From NCBI GenBank assembly GCA_951640165.1, contig OX621242.1, positions 17,415,501-17,479,500 of the forward strand: a stretch of DNA of 64,000 nucleotides. The letters are read 5' to 3'. This document shows, piece by piece, positions 43,916 to 56,722 of the stretch (positions within the stretch are counted from its first letter, which is position 1; the number at the start of each line of letters is the position of its first letter). The notes under the pieces are model-generated. The model saw only the letters and a list, made by a program, of their open reading frames with translations. It was not told where the DNA came from and did not search any database. A program made the position numbers and the translations under genes. Source of the stretch: Pseudoips prasinana. Its lineage: Eukaryota; Arthropoda; Insecta; Lepidoptera; Nolidae.

Positions 43916-44439
43916 AGTTGGCAAACTGACTCTAAGATAAATTATATTAAATTTAGTCAAAATTTGGAGCTTACGTCTCCTGACACACAGGTTTCGGTAA
44001 TATGTTAAAAACTGCTTATAGTATCCATATACCGTTGCCGTTGTGACTTGCAAGTCAAAAGTCACTCGGTTAACGATGTTCCCTGATAATAGATACAAAT
44101 TTTATTAAATTACTAATCTCAATTTAGTAGTCAAAGTAAATAAATTATAGTCTGAGATTAATAACTTTATATGCACATAGACTTTAGTCCATGTTATAAT
44201 TTAATCGGAACTAATGCATTCATTTATCTAAGTCGCAAAACCAGTTTCTTACTTTTATATTTCGAAGAAACATTGGTAGTGTTTTTGAGCGTTCGTTTTT
44301 AATGATAATAAGGAAAAGAAGCTACAAAGAAAGTAAAATTTCATCAAGTAAAACCAAACCGTGTGATGATGTTGATAGGTCCGACGGATTTTCGGTCAAG
44401 ACGGCCACTTCAACTCATAGTCGGTTCGCATTGGTGCGC
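43916..44439. other. No gene seen
   Basis: 44370-44440 (CGGATTTTCGGTCAAGACGG and GCGCCCGAAGATGGC) looks like part of an interspersed repeat upstream of family F. No gene. Confidence 0.3.
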
Positions 44440-45075
44440 CCGAAGATGGCTGCCATTGTCTTTTTATTAGGGTTCGTACCCAAAGGGTTAAACGGGACCC
44501 TATTACTAAGACTTCGCTGTCTGTCTGTCCGTCTGTCACCAGGCTGTATCTCATGAACCGTGACAGTTAGACAGTTGAAATTTTCGCAGATGATGTATTT
44601 CTGGTGCCGCTAAAAAAAACAAATAAAACTAAACTAAAAAACAAAATAAATATTTAAGGGGGCTCCCACAACAAACGTGAATTGTTTGCTCGTTTTTATA
44701 GATAACTAGGTGTGCCCCGCGGTTTTACCCGCATTAAACTTTATAAATTATCACACCTCGTCCCCCGTAGGTGATAGCGTGATAATATGTTGCCTATATG
44801 TTGACCCGACCTCTTAGTAATATTCATGCAAAATTTGAATTAAATCTATGCAGTACTTTTTGAGTTTAACCCCGACATTCATACAGACAAACAGATAAAC
44901 AGACAAAAATTCTAAAAAATAAGTTTTTGGCTTCGATATCGATTGTAGTTCACGCCCCAAGTATCCTATTTAATAAATATTCCATGTACAGTTTTGACTT
45001 TCCTACGATTTTATTATATGTATAGATGGTACATAACCCTTCGTGCGCGAGTCCGACTCGCACTTGGCTGGTTTT
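44440..45075 (+). repeat. Interspersed repeat F, split by a D repeat
   Basis: Left part: GGTTCGTACCCAAAGGGTTA, CGGGACCCTATTACTAAGAC, CTGTCTGTCTGTCCGTCTG and GGCTGTATCTCATGAACCGT to about 44703. Right part after 45027: GGTACATAACCCTTCGTGCG and CGAGTCCGACTCGCAC. The parts join across the D repeat with a 6-bp ATAGAT duplication. A diverged second copy is at 48816..48975. ORFs here are not genes. Confidence 0.7.
44704..45027 (+). repeat. D-type repeat inserted in repeat F
   Basis: ACTAGGTGTGCCCCGCGGTT through GCTTCGATATCGATTGTAG to ATGTATAGAT. ATAGAT at 44698-44703 and 45022-45027 is the likely target duplication, although the repeat's own tail also ends in ATAGAT. Confidence 0.7.
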
Positions 45076-48000
45076 ATTTAGTAAACTGTGGTGCGTGCTG
45101 ATCGCACCTGAGCTTCTCTTCAACATGTAGTGAACAGTCGCGAGTTGTTGCGCATTAAGCTCATCGTGTTTTGTATCTAGCTCAGCAGGCTTGGTGCTGC
45201 TCCTGAAAAACATTGTATTTTCAGGAATGATGAACATTTCTAGCTCAATTCAATAAAACATAGATTTATTTTCTGAGCGGAAATCAAATCTACCCCTTCT
45301 TGGTGGCTGATGGGCACGATGGTACAGGCGCAAAAACAAATGAGCAAAATAGAAATAATTTTTTTTTTTCTCATTACTATATAAAGTATAAATACTTGGT
45401 AGTATTTCAAGTTAACTGTACATTTTAAACTATAGATAGACATTAATAACTATGATTTTGGGATCATATGGAATGAATATTTTCCACTATCCAACCTATT
45501 GTCATCGGCAAAATGTTTATTCTCAAACGAACACACTTTTCACACTTAACATATGCCTAGGCTCTGGTGTAAGCTTCCAGCTATGGTTTCGCCTATACTA
45601 CAGCACCCTTTAATTAAAAAGGAGTAATGCGGGTTTAAAAGCTCAGCAGAGCGCGATTAATAAAAATTACGAATCTTTCGAGCCACCAACGACTCCTAAC
45701 ACTGACAACTTAGTGTTAAATGGAACCGATAGGAACCTTATACAAAATCGCAAAGTTGCTACTGCTACACTGTTTCGGCAGATTTTGAGATACGAAAATA
45801 TGAAGCAATACGAGAACAGTATACAAATTGCAATGAACAAAGATTGTAATTTGCGGCATTCTCACAAAATGTGATTGCTTGCTGTCAACCGTGAGTAGGC
45901 AACGTGTTTCCTACGTTTTTTCGTTTTATTCTGCGACATGGTAATTGTTGTTTGTCAATAAGTTGTTTAAGTAAGTCAGTAAGTAAGTCAGTAAGTCAGT
46001 AAGTTGTTTGTCAATAAGCCATTTCTCTGACTGATAACAATTTATCTGATTGGGTTTTGACTTGGTGTGACCCTTTCGTTGTGTTTCCTACTAACAACAT
46101 TTTTAAAACCCAGTAGTTTCAGACATTTCTTTTTCCATCGTAATGAGATATCCTGCATGTGTTATAAGCATTTACAATGTATGTTTATATCACATAGTAA
46201 TTACGTCAAGAGAATCAAATAGTGGCGTCACACTTTGATATTTTTGTAATTGGAAAAGGGGATGAGAGTTCTCCAGTTAGGCGTTGTTTTACGGTAACTG
46301 CCATATCTACATGACAGGGAAATAAATGTCAATTCAATATAAATGGAACATTTAACGGAATAAATTTAAACTTTGAAATCTGTAGTTTTAACCATATTTA
46401 CATAAAATTATACTAAAGACGAATCTTCAAAAATGAAATCGTGATAAAGGTTTCATATATATTTTTTATACCTACATATAAGCACCTTAAAACAAAATAA
46501 CTAAATTAAATTAAATCCACAACTTTGGGTTAGAAAGGTTATGCAAAATTGAGACTTTAAAAGACTTACCATCAAACTGTTTTATGAAAACTTATGAATA
46601 TAATGTGGAAAATCTTCCTTAAAAATATTCAAACCGCAGTCATTAAATCTTTTCATAAAATATAGAGTATCCAATAAAATATTGAGATAATTCAGAACAA
46701 ACATTTCATTATGTAAATTTATTTTAGAATAGACTTGACATTTATTATTTAATTACGTTTTTTCTACATAAACTGACATTTTTAAATATTGCTGGCATTA
46801 TAACTATTACGTAAAGTGACCCATTTAAAGCACTAGAAAATTATTGTAGTTTCGTTTAGTATATTGCTTCTATTTAAATGCCGTCGAAACCTTTATCATC
46901 CAATTAAACTTAGTATCAAATCGTTGCAATTAGTAGAAAATTGTTAAGAGAATAAAGGAGATCGGCAACCGGCCCATACAAACATGGCCTGGAGTGGAAA
47001 TAAATGAAACAATATGCATTTTGAAGGGGTACTTATATTCTATCGCCCTGTATATTTATTTTTATGTAAAACATGGGATTTATGTATTATAAGGCGTATA
47101 AGTTCAAGAAGATTTCAATATTTATTAGATCATGGAACGATTTTTTGTAATAATTATACTACTTTCTATATATAAATAAGAAAACAGGTTAAGATATGTT
47201 TATGACAACCGTGGTAAGTTCACACCTGTTCAAAAAATAACCGTGGCCATAGTTGCTTAGGACAAATTAAGTGGTCCAAGGTGCGAATAGCAGAGGTAAG
47301 TCATGATGCGTAGATCCAAAGTCCAAGAATGCCGGGATCAGTTGGGAAATCAAAAACAGAATCCAGAAACAAAGCCAAAGGTCGTCGTAAATATACAAGC
47401 CACAAGAAAACATTCACGTTGCAAGTCAAGCAAGCTTACACACGAATGTAAATCAAAATACAATCAGTTCAATATGACAGATAGATAAAAAAGTGTTGCC
47501 ATTACTATGAAGAATTGATTCCTTCATTGATTAATAAATCAACATACCATACATACTATTGATTTATATTATGACTATTGAGGATAATATTATGTATGCA
47601 AATAATACATATTTCAATACAGTGAAATTATAACGCCTCTGACAATGACAATATAATAATAACTGCACGACTGGAAAAATAAATATTTCCCCAACGGCTC
47701 AAAAGACCGAAGCAGCCAGACCCTATAAGACAGTTTAAGAAACATGAATGCCGGAATAAAATTATTTAGGTACTAAGAATTGAAATCATTTTCCCATGTT
47801 TTACTAGGAAATAAAAGGCATGGAGGGATATTGAATATTATAATTTCTTTTTAAAATAGTAATAAACTTTTGTCCATCACAGGCCGGGATTTGCCGAAGT
47901 CCTTTCTTAAATCCTCACTAATAATATATATTACGTAGATATATTATTATGCTTCCATGTATGATTCAAAATAGAGTGGAAAGAAACCTATCAAAATAAG

Positions 48001-48092
48001 TGTACAATCAGGATACAACAAAAACAATGCAGGCAAGATATTATATTTACGACAAAATTCCAGTAAGATTTTTTGTTTTATGGAGGAACGAC
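45076..48092. other. Long stretch without recognised genes
   Basis: GTAAGTCAGTAAGTAAGTCA microsatellite at about 45970-46003. A 61-codon ORF at 47303 is Lys/Gln-rich without a domain. Otherwise AT-rich, no features. Confidence 0.4.
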
Positions 48093-48681
48093 GTAAAAGA
48101 AGCTCTTTCTTAGGCCTCATTTACGGAGACGCGGGGCGTCGCGCGTTGCGTTGAGCGGCGCGGCCCGCACTGAATTCAAATATATGGCGTTGTATGAGTG
48201 TGTTTACGGAGAAGCGATTTTAGACGCGTTTGTTTGAATTAGGGCGTTTTTTGCGGCCGAGCCCGCGGATGGCACCGACGCGTCCCACGTGGCGTTTATC
48301 GCGGCGGCGCACACAGCGGCAATTCTCGTGCGCTCCCATCTCTCGCCAACATAAAACTAGTCGATTTGATCGAGGCGAGCGTGCGCCGCCGCGATGCCCG
48401 CCGCGTGCTTCGCTACACGCTAGAGGATTCGCCGCGGGCGCCGCGGCGGGCACCGCCACGCTTCCCGTCTCGCTTCTCTATAAACATGGTCGTATATAGC
48501 TATAAGTTGTGTTTACGCGTGCGATGATGCGTGCCACTTCACGCGCCGCCCCACCGTAAACAGAAAAAACGTCCGACGCGCCGCGAGACGCCACGCCACA
48601 CGCGATGCGAGACGCCCGCGTCTCCGTAAATGAGGCCTTAGGCGTCTCATTTATGTAGGCCTAAGAAAGATCTTCTTTTAC
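48093..48681. repeat. Hairpin host site around the GC-rich MITE
   Basis: GTAAAAGAAGCTCTTTCTTA at 48093-48112 pairs with the complement at 48658-48681 (CTAAGAAAGATCTTCTTTTAC). Removing the MITE would bring the arms within about 20 bp, so the target was itself a hairpin or small foldback repeat. Confidence 0.65.
48113..48637. mobile_element. GC/CpG-rich Harbinger-like MITE with TTA target duplication
   Basis: 525 bp. Terminal inverted repeats GGCCTCATTTACGGAGACGC at 48113 and its complement ending at 48637. TTA at 48110-48112 and 48638-48640. A 3-bp TTA/TAA duplication with GG-starting ends is typical of PIF/Harbinger elements. The interior is GC- and CpG-rich against an AT-rich background. 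An internal GTTTACGGAGAAGCG at about 48202 echoes the ends. The two ORFs on opposite strands (48220-48459, 48230-48499) are alanine/arginine-rich by composition only. Confidence 0.75.
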
Positions 48682-48815
48682 GCTCAGCTTAAAATAAGGT
48701 TTTTTTTAATAGTTCTTAAAAGACTGTTATCCCTGCAAACTTACAATTTAATGCACCGAAATGTTTGCCAAATATTATATAATAATAATAGGCCTTTGTA
48801 ATTTATTTTCTAAGA

Positions 48816-48975
48816 TTCCGTACCCGAAACGTACCAGTATATCGTCCGCAGTCCATGTGTCGGTATTATTGTGTGTCAACTGTAGACAGTTAAAATTTTC
48901 ACAGTGTGTGTCGATTGCCGCTATAACAACATATAATTAAAATAAATTGGTAATAAAACAAAAAAAATATAACTT
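48816..48975 (+). repeat. Interspersed repeat F, diverged copy
   Basis: GATTCCGTACCCGAAACGTA, GTAGACAGTTAAAATTTTCA and GATTGCCGCTATAACAACAT, in the same order as in 44440-44640. Confidence 0.55.
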
Positions 48976-50082
48976 ATAAAGGTTCAGTTTGGCCACTTTT
49001 TTAAATACAACGCTTGCGCTTGGAAATCATATTCTGCATGCAGTTATGCCATGTCAAAGGTCTACTGGGCGGTTGTAATAACCATTGCACTAAGGTAACC
49101 GTTGCCTATACGATTAAATAAAGAAAAAAGTATTTCGCAACATAATTTTACAATTACCAATATAAGAAGAAAAGATATAACACCAATTTAATATTGGCAT
49201 TTTTTTGACTTACATTAATTTCCTCGATCGCAACCTTCAGTAGTGGGAGCATTGTTTAAAGGTAAAGAACAAAGCTATACATGTTTGTAAACTGATATCG
49301 TCAGCAATAAAAGAAACAAAACTTTTTGTGACGATGAACAGATAACTTCATGCCAGTGGACACACATTCACACAAGAAACGCCCTTACTGTTTACTCAAT
49401 AAAGACTGTCAAATTCAAAGTGTATTCACAGAAGTGGCGTCGATTGTACATCTCCTTTCTGACGCAATGTGAAAAATGATTGTTTTGTTTACTATAGTGA
49501 TATTTAACTTTGATTAAATTGTTTCACAGACTTATAGGATGTGAAATGGGCCATAAAAAAATAAATACTGCGAAATAAGACGTAAAAAATAATAATAAAT
49601 AACAGTAACATTATTAACCTTTGACTCAGAAATTACACAGCAAAATTAGTGTTGTAAGTTTGAAATTAATATCACATAGACAGATTACTAAAAATGGTTC
49701 TTAGCTATCAAATACTGCTGTCATGGATTTTTAGCTTCAGCAATCCTACTCAGGACAGCTCTAAACAGTACCAATAATTAAGTGAAGTAGGGCACAGCGA
49801 TTTGTTGTGTGTCGCCTGAAGTAACTCTTCTTTTGAGAATACGGTGCAAACGAAATTTTAAAGGGGAACTCGTGCTAATCTATAGAACAACTTGTCTATT
49901 GTTTCATTTTGATTTAATGTTGCCAATTATGATACTCAATAAAAAAATCCTTAACTGGTTTAAATATAAAAAGAAGATTCGATGTGTATTTTTTTCTTGG
50001 GTATACACAGTTTATTTTTGGGAATCGATTGAGATCATATTTTTATACCGAAGGGAATTCTGGCGAGACCATCTTATATCAT
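48976..50082. other. No gene seen
   Basis: A 92-codon ORF at 49809 is rich in Trp/Phe/Lys with no known domain; probably chance. Confidence 0.35.
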
Positions 50083-50262
50083 ACTAATATTATAAATGCG
50101 AAAATTTGTGAGTGTGTGAGTGTGTATATTTGTTACTTCTTCACGTCTAAACGATTTTAATAAAATTTGGCATGGAGGTAGCTGACACCCTGGATTAACA
50201 CATAGGCTATAATTTATAAAGTTTAACGCGGGTAAAACTGTGAGGCCTAGCTAGTAGTATAT
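50083..50262 (-). repeat. D-type repeat, minus strand
   Basis: CTAATATTATAAATGCGAAA, GTGTGTATATTTGTTACTTC, GATTAACACATAGGCTATAA and GTTTAACGCGGGTAAAACTG, ending CCTAGCTAG. Complete relative to the other fragments. Confidence 0.75.
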
Positions 50263-52305
50263 AATCATTTTCTTAAATTTTTTGATCGTTATCTATTCGA
50301 TACTAAAAAATAAAATTTAATAAATTTATGAAAAAGAAAAACTTCTTAACGTCTACAAAACGTACAATAATTTTAACTATGCACAAAAATTTCCCTTTCA
50401 TACAAAAATATTATTGATATATATAAAATTATTAAAAAAAATTATAAAAGAAATTACTTAATAAATAAAATAATTAATGTTAGGTATACTAGACCGTGAG
50501 AAGCATCGCTTCCGTCTTACGTCACTAAAAGCTTTATTTATATTATTACAATTTAGTGGTGGCTAGATCATCAAACAATAAATTTCGATAATCATAAACA
50601 AAAACATCACCTAATGACACCTACTTTCACCAGCTTGTTTCTTAATGATGTACAATTTTCATTAAGAGATTGTTGACCTCCGAAAGTTGGAGCTAATTAA
50701 TATTTCTCGATAAATCGATGAGATGGCGCGAAATAAATCTCTTTGGTGATTTTTATCTTATGATTTCAGGTTATAATCGTCAGGTGGCCGGAGCGTCATG
50801 TTCCATTTTATTTGACGTTGGAAATTTACGATTCATGTTTAAAATCGATGCCGATCTTGCGGTCACGATAATAATTATGTAAATTATTTACCAAGTTGTT
50901 GCAGACAGAGTGGCAACAACGATAGTCGACTTAGGATTAATATACCTACTCGTACCAGGTGATTGGCGCGTGGACTCTCACGATTTCACAGGATTATTTT
51001 ATTTTTATTTTATTTCTCAAGAAAACTTACAGCTAATTTACAAATAGGACAAGGAATTGTAACAGACGGCCAATTAAAAATTTTCACTTTATGCAAAGGT
51101 TTAGTTTTAGGATTCTTGGTAGACATAGTGAATAAAATTTTGAAAATGTGTTGGCTAAAGTTTTACAAAAAAATCTAATCAATTCCTTAATTAAGTATTG
51201 AAGAAATTATCAATAAGTGTTTTCCTAAGGTACAACACTGACTTGGAATATAGGAAACTCCGACAAGTCATGTTAAAGGTTCTGCTCGCTCTCACCATAT
51301 AACTGTTCTGCCTATACGCGGTATATACTGCGGGTACATGGAGAAGATTGTGTTACAATTTTGCCAATGAGTTCTGAACAGTCAATGGAGTTGTTGGCTA
51401 GTTTATGTAGTATTAGCTTGATCACGTTGACGACCATCCACTTCTTCGCCTTAATAAAAAAAGTTGATGAAAATTTGTATATTTTTACTGGAAACTTGTC
51501 ATTGAAGTAGAATTTTAATTATTTATTATTAAATATCTCTTATCATGGTTATTTATCTTTTTCAAATAGTAATGAGTTGCATGCTAGTGTGAGTATTATC
51601 ATAAGTTTCCTTTTGTTGTGCAGTAAGAATCAGTAACATGTATACAGTTCTTAAATATAATCTTCAAAATGAGAAATGTTAGGCCTAAATGTAGGTATGC
51701 CCTTATTTCTAATATTCGCAAATATGATATGTTAAATCTTGATGTTATAGTTGGCAATCATACTATAGAGAACGTATATATATATTTATGATGCTGACCG
51801 TACCCATGTATCTCTCTAAATAAGATTATTCTATTCAATTGTTCTATATAACTGTTATATTTTAATATCAGCCCCAAGAAAATATGGTGATAATAAATGT
51901 AAAACCATAGTATAAAATTCAACAAAATCGTGTCTAATCTAAAACGTCTAGCAAATAACCGAGAAATTTTTCAAAAATAGTGTGAATCTATACTGTCTAT
52001 TATCTATTTTCCAAATATTTAATTACCCATTGGTTTTCATATATACTTAGAGCTTAATATGTTATATTTTCTAACATAATATGGTTGGCATTTAGCGCAT
52101 TATTACATTATTGACGAAAGAAATGAAATAGTTTTATTCCAATAATGTCGCAAGTAAGCATATAACTATATTAGACAGTACACCTATTTCCTTGGCACAT
52201 AAAGATATAGTAGATACAAAATACCATTGCAAATATTAGAGATAATTTTATGGTATTTGATGATTACAAATACTAAATGTACGACTATTTTACTTTCTAT
52301 ATATT
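50263..52305. other. No gene seen
   Basis: AT-rich; nothing recognised. Confidence 0.35.
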
Positions 52306-52447
52306 TAAAACTAACTGTGTTCCGCGGTTTTAATTAAATAAAATGACCTATAGTCTATGTGTTATACCTAGTTTCATAAATATTAGTTCGATAGTTTTTG
52401 CGTGAAAGAGTATACTCACAAACTTTCGCATTTATAATATTAGAAAG
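52306..52447 (+). repeat. D-type repeat, diverged
   Basis: ACTAACTGTGTTCCGCGGTT, GTCTATGTGTTATACC and GTTTTTGCGTGAAAGAGTAT, then CTTTCGCATTTATAATATTA. Confidence 0.7.
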
Positions 52448-54021
52448 ATTATGTTATTTGTCAGAAAGTATTGAAATCGTTGGATTGATTATACATCTCA
52501 AACGTTTTTTATTCGTCTAAAACATAATAATGAACGTGTGAATATCATATTACGTGCTAAGACTTAGTTGTTTTGTAATATGATGCCTTATAGGTACTAG
52601 CGAGCACAAGTTTATTCATACAATATTCAATTTCATCAACGGTATTTCCCAATATTTAATTTTGCAGGTGCTGGATAATCAAGCTTGTGTTGAATGCGGT
52701 AGGTAGGTACAATATAATATTAATTACATAAACGTTGTAGATACCATGTAGTTATAAATAAAAATTGTTCACCCATCAGCCTTCCCATATTTTTCATTGC
52801 ATTTGACAAGTTTAAAATTTTCGATCGTTAATTTTTTTATGGGTGTTCAGAGTGGCGTTTACTTTAGCACCTTGTTAGCCTTCAATATTTCTTGTTCAGT
52901 TATCTGTCGAAGTGCCACCTACCGCAGACATGCTTACGAGTTATATGTATACAAAATTATTCTGTTTGTATGGTTGTCTATGTTATTATTATTACTGTAT
53001 CTGTATATTAATGGGTTAAATTGTTGTTTTTTTTTTGGTGATTTATAGATGCTATCACATAATTCAATTAAAAGTAGACCTTTTTAAGGTCTAGCTTTAA
53101 TTAAATAATCTAAATTAAATCATCCAGTATCGAGTAAATTCTTACTCGATACTAGATTATTAGTGATATATTTTTTTATTTTATCATTAATAATCGAATT
53201 GAATTGAAAGAATAGGAATTTTGAAAAACTTAAATTTTTAATCGTTATAGTTCTTCTGTATAAGATACCACGTTTTTGTGATGAGCAGAAATATCCGAAT
53301 TCTGCTCATAACAAAAACCCTTTCAATTCTTTTAATTTTATCACAATCATTTGAACTGCCATCTAGCACACAATAGTACATCGTGTGAGTCCTGTTTACA
53401 GACAAAAGTACACGATTTTAGTATAAATGTTGAGCGATTTATGCATTGTCTGTGGAACGATTTTGATAATTGATTTTGTATTCCGTAGGCAATGAAATCA
53501 AATCCCAGTTGAAATCATTTGTATGTTTGTTTAACCTGAAATTATGTTATATATAAGGTAAAGTCGAGGGCTTTGATTGGTACAAAAACATGAGTCTTTC
53601 CTTGATATTTACTGTAAATAAATACATTGTGCATCAATGCAGTAAAATCATATTGCTTGAAAACTCGTTTTTATAATGCTTAGCGAGTTGATTTAAAGGT
53701 GCTTCATTATTTGCTTTAATTGGGTGCAGGAGTAATTAATACGATTGGAGTCGTTCATTAGTGAGTTTTTCTCAAACCAATCGTAAAAACTCCCGACATC
53801 AACAAAAAAACTGTACTGGTGATCAATGCAATAGATTACTATGAAACCAAGTCAGGATTTCCGGTAAGAACCCCATTGGTTCGTCAGATTCTGGACCTAT
53901 TATACCACTAGCCATCGGATCCATAGACTTCATCATCAAATTTACAAAACGCCCTTTTGTCATAGCACTTACGTAAACATATATTTATCATCATTTTCCG
54001 TATTAATTAGATTAATAATTT
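52448..54021. other. No gene seen; hairpin at 53126-53153
   Basis: AGTATCGAGTAA / TTACTCGATACT is a perfect 12-bp stem with a 4-base loop, flanked by further AATAATCTA/TAGATTATT pairing. A looser hairpin (GAGCAGAA/TTCTGCTC) is at about 53284-53309. Otherwise AT-rich. Confidence 0.5.
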
Positions 54022-54225
54022 TTATGTAGTGTTTTTGTGTGTGAGTAAGGTCGCCAGAGCTCATCGGGATGGGGGGATGGGTCAGCAATACTTGTTTGCT
54101 GACTCTTAAAGGCCGGCAACGCACCCGCGACTTCTCTGGTGTTGCGAGTGTCCATGGGCGGTGGTGATCATTTACCGTTAGGTGACCCACTTGATCGTTT
54201 GTCGCCCTCTGATATAAAAAAAAAC
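54022..54225 (-). repeat. Interspersed repeat E copy, minus strand
   Basis: The plus strand reads GCTCATCGGGATGGGGGGAT, GGCCGGCAACGCACCCGCGA, GTCCATGGGCGGTGGTGATC, GGTGACCCACTTGATCGTTT and GTCGCCCTCTGATATAAAAA. The longest E copy, which shows the family's full order. Confidence 0.75.
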
Positions 54226-54796
54226 GTTTTCATATCATGACCAATAATATTTTCGCCCCTACGTCTACCATATTACTTTCAGTTATAAGTTTATCAAATA
54301 GGAGCAATGAAAAATTTTTTAAAATAAAATATATCGTTTTACAAATATTATGACAATTTTGGTCAGAACATAACAGTACTTACAAGTAATTTAAATCTTA
54401 AAATAAATGAAAACAATTTTCGTTCTCCATACGTATTATCCCTACATTTCGATACAGGGGACGCCAATTAAATTTCAGCTGCGGTCATTCTTATACCAAT
54501 CAAGCCGAGTAATCAAACATATCCCAGTGATAATTAGGTGCCTGACTATTAAGTCAGCGATTGCTTGCACTTCATCACAGACAATAATTACTGAATCGAT
54601 TATAATTACCACCGATTGTCACTACTATTGAAGAGTTGTGAGTTTAACGATTAAAGAATAAAACATTAAATCAAGCGGTGATGCTATAACTATAGACAGC
54701 TCAGGGTACACGGTTGATACAATACTCTTCATATCACGCGACATCCTTATGATTAATTCGACTGGCTTGCTGTTTGTAAGCATTCAAGTTATTTTT
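54226..54796. other. No gene seen
   Basis: Nothing recognised; the 74-codon ORF at 54407 has no domain. Confidence 0.35.
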
Positions 54797-55030
54797 TGGC
54801 GTGGTTGGCAAATGCTTCCTTTTTGTTCCGGAGGTTGTGGATTCAATTCCCACCCAGTACAGACATTTGTGTGCTTGAACATGTCTGTCCATCCTGAGTC
54901 TGGGTGTAATTATCTACACAAGTATGTATTTACAAAATAAAAGTAGTATTTGTAGTATATCAGTTACCTGGTTTCCATAGTACAAGCTATGCTTAGTTTG
55001 GGATCACATGGCTGTGCGTGAATAGGGTTG
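54797..55030 (+). repeat. tRNA-derived SINE, plus strand
   Basis: GGCGTGGTTGGCAAATGC head, box B-like GGATTCAATTCCCACC (54839-54854), then ACATTTGTGTGCTTGAACATG, GAGTCTGGGTGTAATTAT and GTACAAGCTATGCTTAGTTTG. The end runs into a 15-bp perfect inverted repeat (55010-55024 with 55037-55051). Confidence 0.75.
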
Positions 55031-55051
55031 GGACATTATTCACGCACAGCC

Positions 55052-55681
55052 ATCATTATATTCTGGGTGATATTATTATTATTGAACCTATTTGTACAAC
55101 TACCGTGACAAAGTAAAAAAATGGCGATCCATTTTTTACTTCGTCATGATAACTATACAGATAACTTCAATCGAGTTGTATAGGTAATTATTCAGCATTT
55201 TCTCATTGATGTTTGTATGAAATATTCATATAATTCCGCCATGATAAAATAAAACATAAAAGCTCTATTTTTAGGCACATTGTATCAATAGATCTTTTAT
55301 TTGTTATTGTAATCAACAAAATATCACGTTTGGTCATAAAAACTTTGCGCGATAAAATCTCATGCATGAATATTATAGTTTTATTTACGTTAGTGACGTA
55401 TTAATTGTAATGCTAAAGGTTCTGACTAAATTTTGAATATAAGGGTCAATAATAATGAGGCTAGCCTATATACAGGAGAAATTATAAAGCGCTAATCTAC
55501 TATCTATTTTGTCGTTAAACGACGCAAGAGAATTGATGCGTTTGAATCGAAGAATTGTCTAATTTGCCCCGATGCATAACGATTCTGTAAATTCTTTGGA
55601 CGAACTCATTAGACAAATTCGAGTACTATTAATCGATTAGAATCTATACGATATAGGCCCGTACCTCAGCAAGTACAGAGT
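55052..55681. other. No gene seen
   Basis: AT-rich; no features. Confidence 0.35.
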
Positions 55682-55776
55682 ATGGAAAACTAAATAGCGT
55701 AATCATTTTGGCCAGTGAAATAAATATACTGATATTTATTTGACTGGCCAAAATGATTACGCTATATAGTTTTCCA
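55682..55776. repeat. Near-perfect 95-bp hairpin
   Basis: ATGGAAAACTAAATAGCGTA at 55682 and its complement ending at 55776 form arms of about 43 bp with two or three mismatches and only a few bases of loop (ACTGAT). Probably a small foldback MITE. Confidence 0.75.
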
Positions 55777-55849
55777 TCGAGAGCCAAAGTAGATCTGCCT
55801 GAACATAGACTTACCTTATTTGCTGGGACATTATTTACACAAGGCCATC

Positions 55850-56050
55850 TGGTCTCAAACTAAGCAGAGCTTGTACTATGGAAACCAGATAACTGATATA
55901 CTTACTACTTTTCTTTTGTAAATACCTACGTACTTATATCGATATATACACCCAGACCCAGGACAACCAGACAAGCACGCAAATATCTGTCCTGTATGGG
56001 AATCAAACCCACCACGTCCGGCGTGAAAAGCAAGTATTTTGCCAACCACG
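55850..56050 (-). repeat. tRNA-derived SINE, minus strand
   Basis: Plus strand: AAACTAAGCAGAGCTTGTAC, TGTATGGGAATCAAACCCAC (complement of box B), TTTGCCAACCACGACG. Same family as 54797..55030. Confidence 0.75.
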
Positions 56051-56502
56051 ACGATTTATTATTATTATTTATTATATTATATAATTAATCTTACTAATAT
56101 ATCTTATAATAATGTTCAATGTACATGGGTATACCACCACCAACTTCATAATCCCGGCTAGTACTGAGAAGAATACAATCCATATTTACTGTAACGAAAG
56201 TAGAGCTCCTGATGGCATCATCGACAAACGAGAGACAGAACCGTTCACCGAATATTTTAGAAAATGGGACGGCTACGTGTTATAGAAACGTTATGAATTT
56301 TTAATAATTAAATAGTTTATCATATTTTTTGTGGTCTGTTTTTGTATAAGACTGTTGCACAAGTATATTGATTAAAAAACGGATGAAGTTATAAATAACA
56401 AATTAGTATACCAATAAAATTGTATTTAGGTTTACCAATTTTGTATTTGTATTGTATTGTACCTTACTTATCGTATGGGCTGTGGTTACCCCAGTGTCAG
56501 AT
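56051..56502. other. No gene seen
   Basis: AT-rich; no coding signal. Confidence 0.35.
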
Positions 56503-56722
56503 ATCTTTTTTTTTTTTTGGTTCAAGACGCCCATAGGGCCTCTGACATGGGACTGTTGCCTAATGGCTACAACCAGGACTGACAGCTTAACGTGCCCACC
56601 GAAGCACGAAGACGCTCAGAAATTAAACCACTTTGGCGGTCACCTATCTATGGACTGACCGAGAGCCTAGTTGCTTAACCTCGCCAATCACTTACAGACC
56701 GGTGAGAGGATCTGGCTATGAT
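56503..56722 (-). repeat. Interspersed repeat C, copy 3
   Basis: A poly-T run, then GCCCATAGGGCCTCTGACAT, CTAATGGCTACAACCAGGAC, GAAATTAAACCACTTTGGCG and CCTCGCCAATCACTTACAGA. Full-length relative to 9863 and 26700. Confidence 0.75.

Noticed and set aside
47303..47488. Lys/Gln-rich 61-codon ORF
   Set aside because: Short, no domain, no second copy to test.
48220..48499. Ala/Arg-rich ORFs on opposite strands
   Set aside because: Both are open because of high GC within the Harbinger-like MITE.
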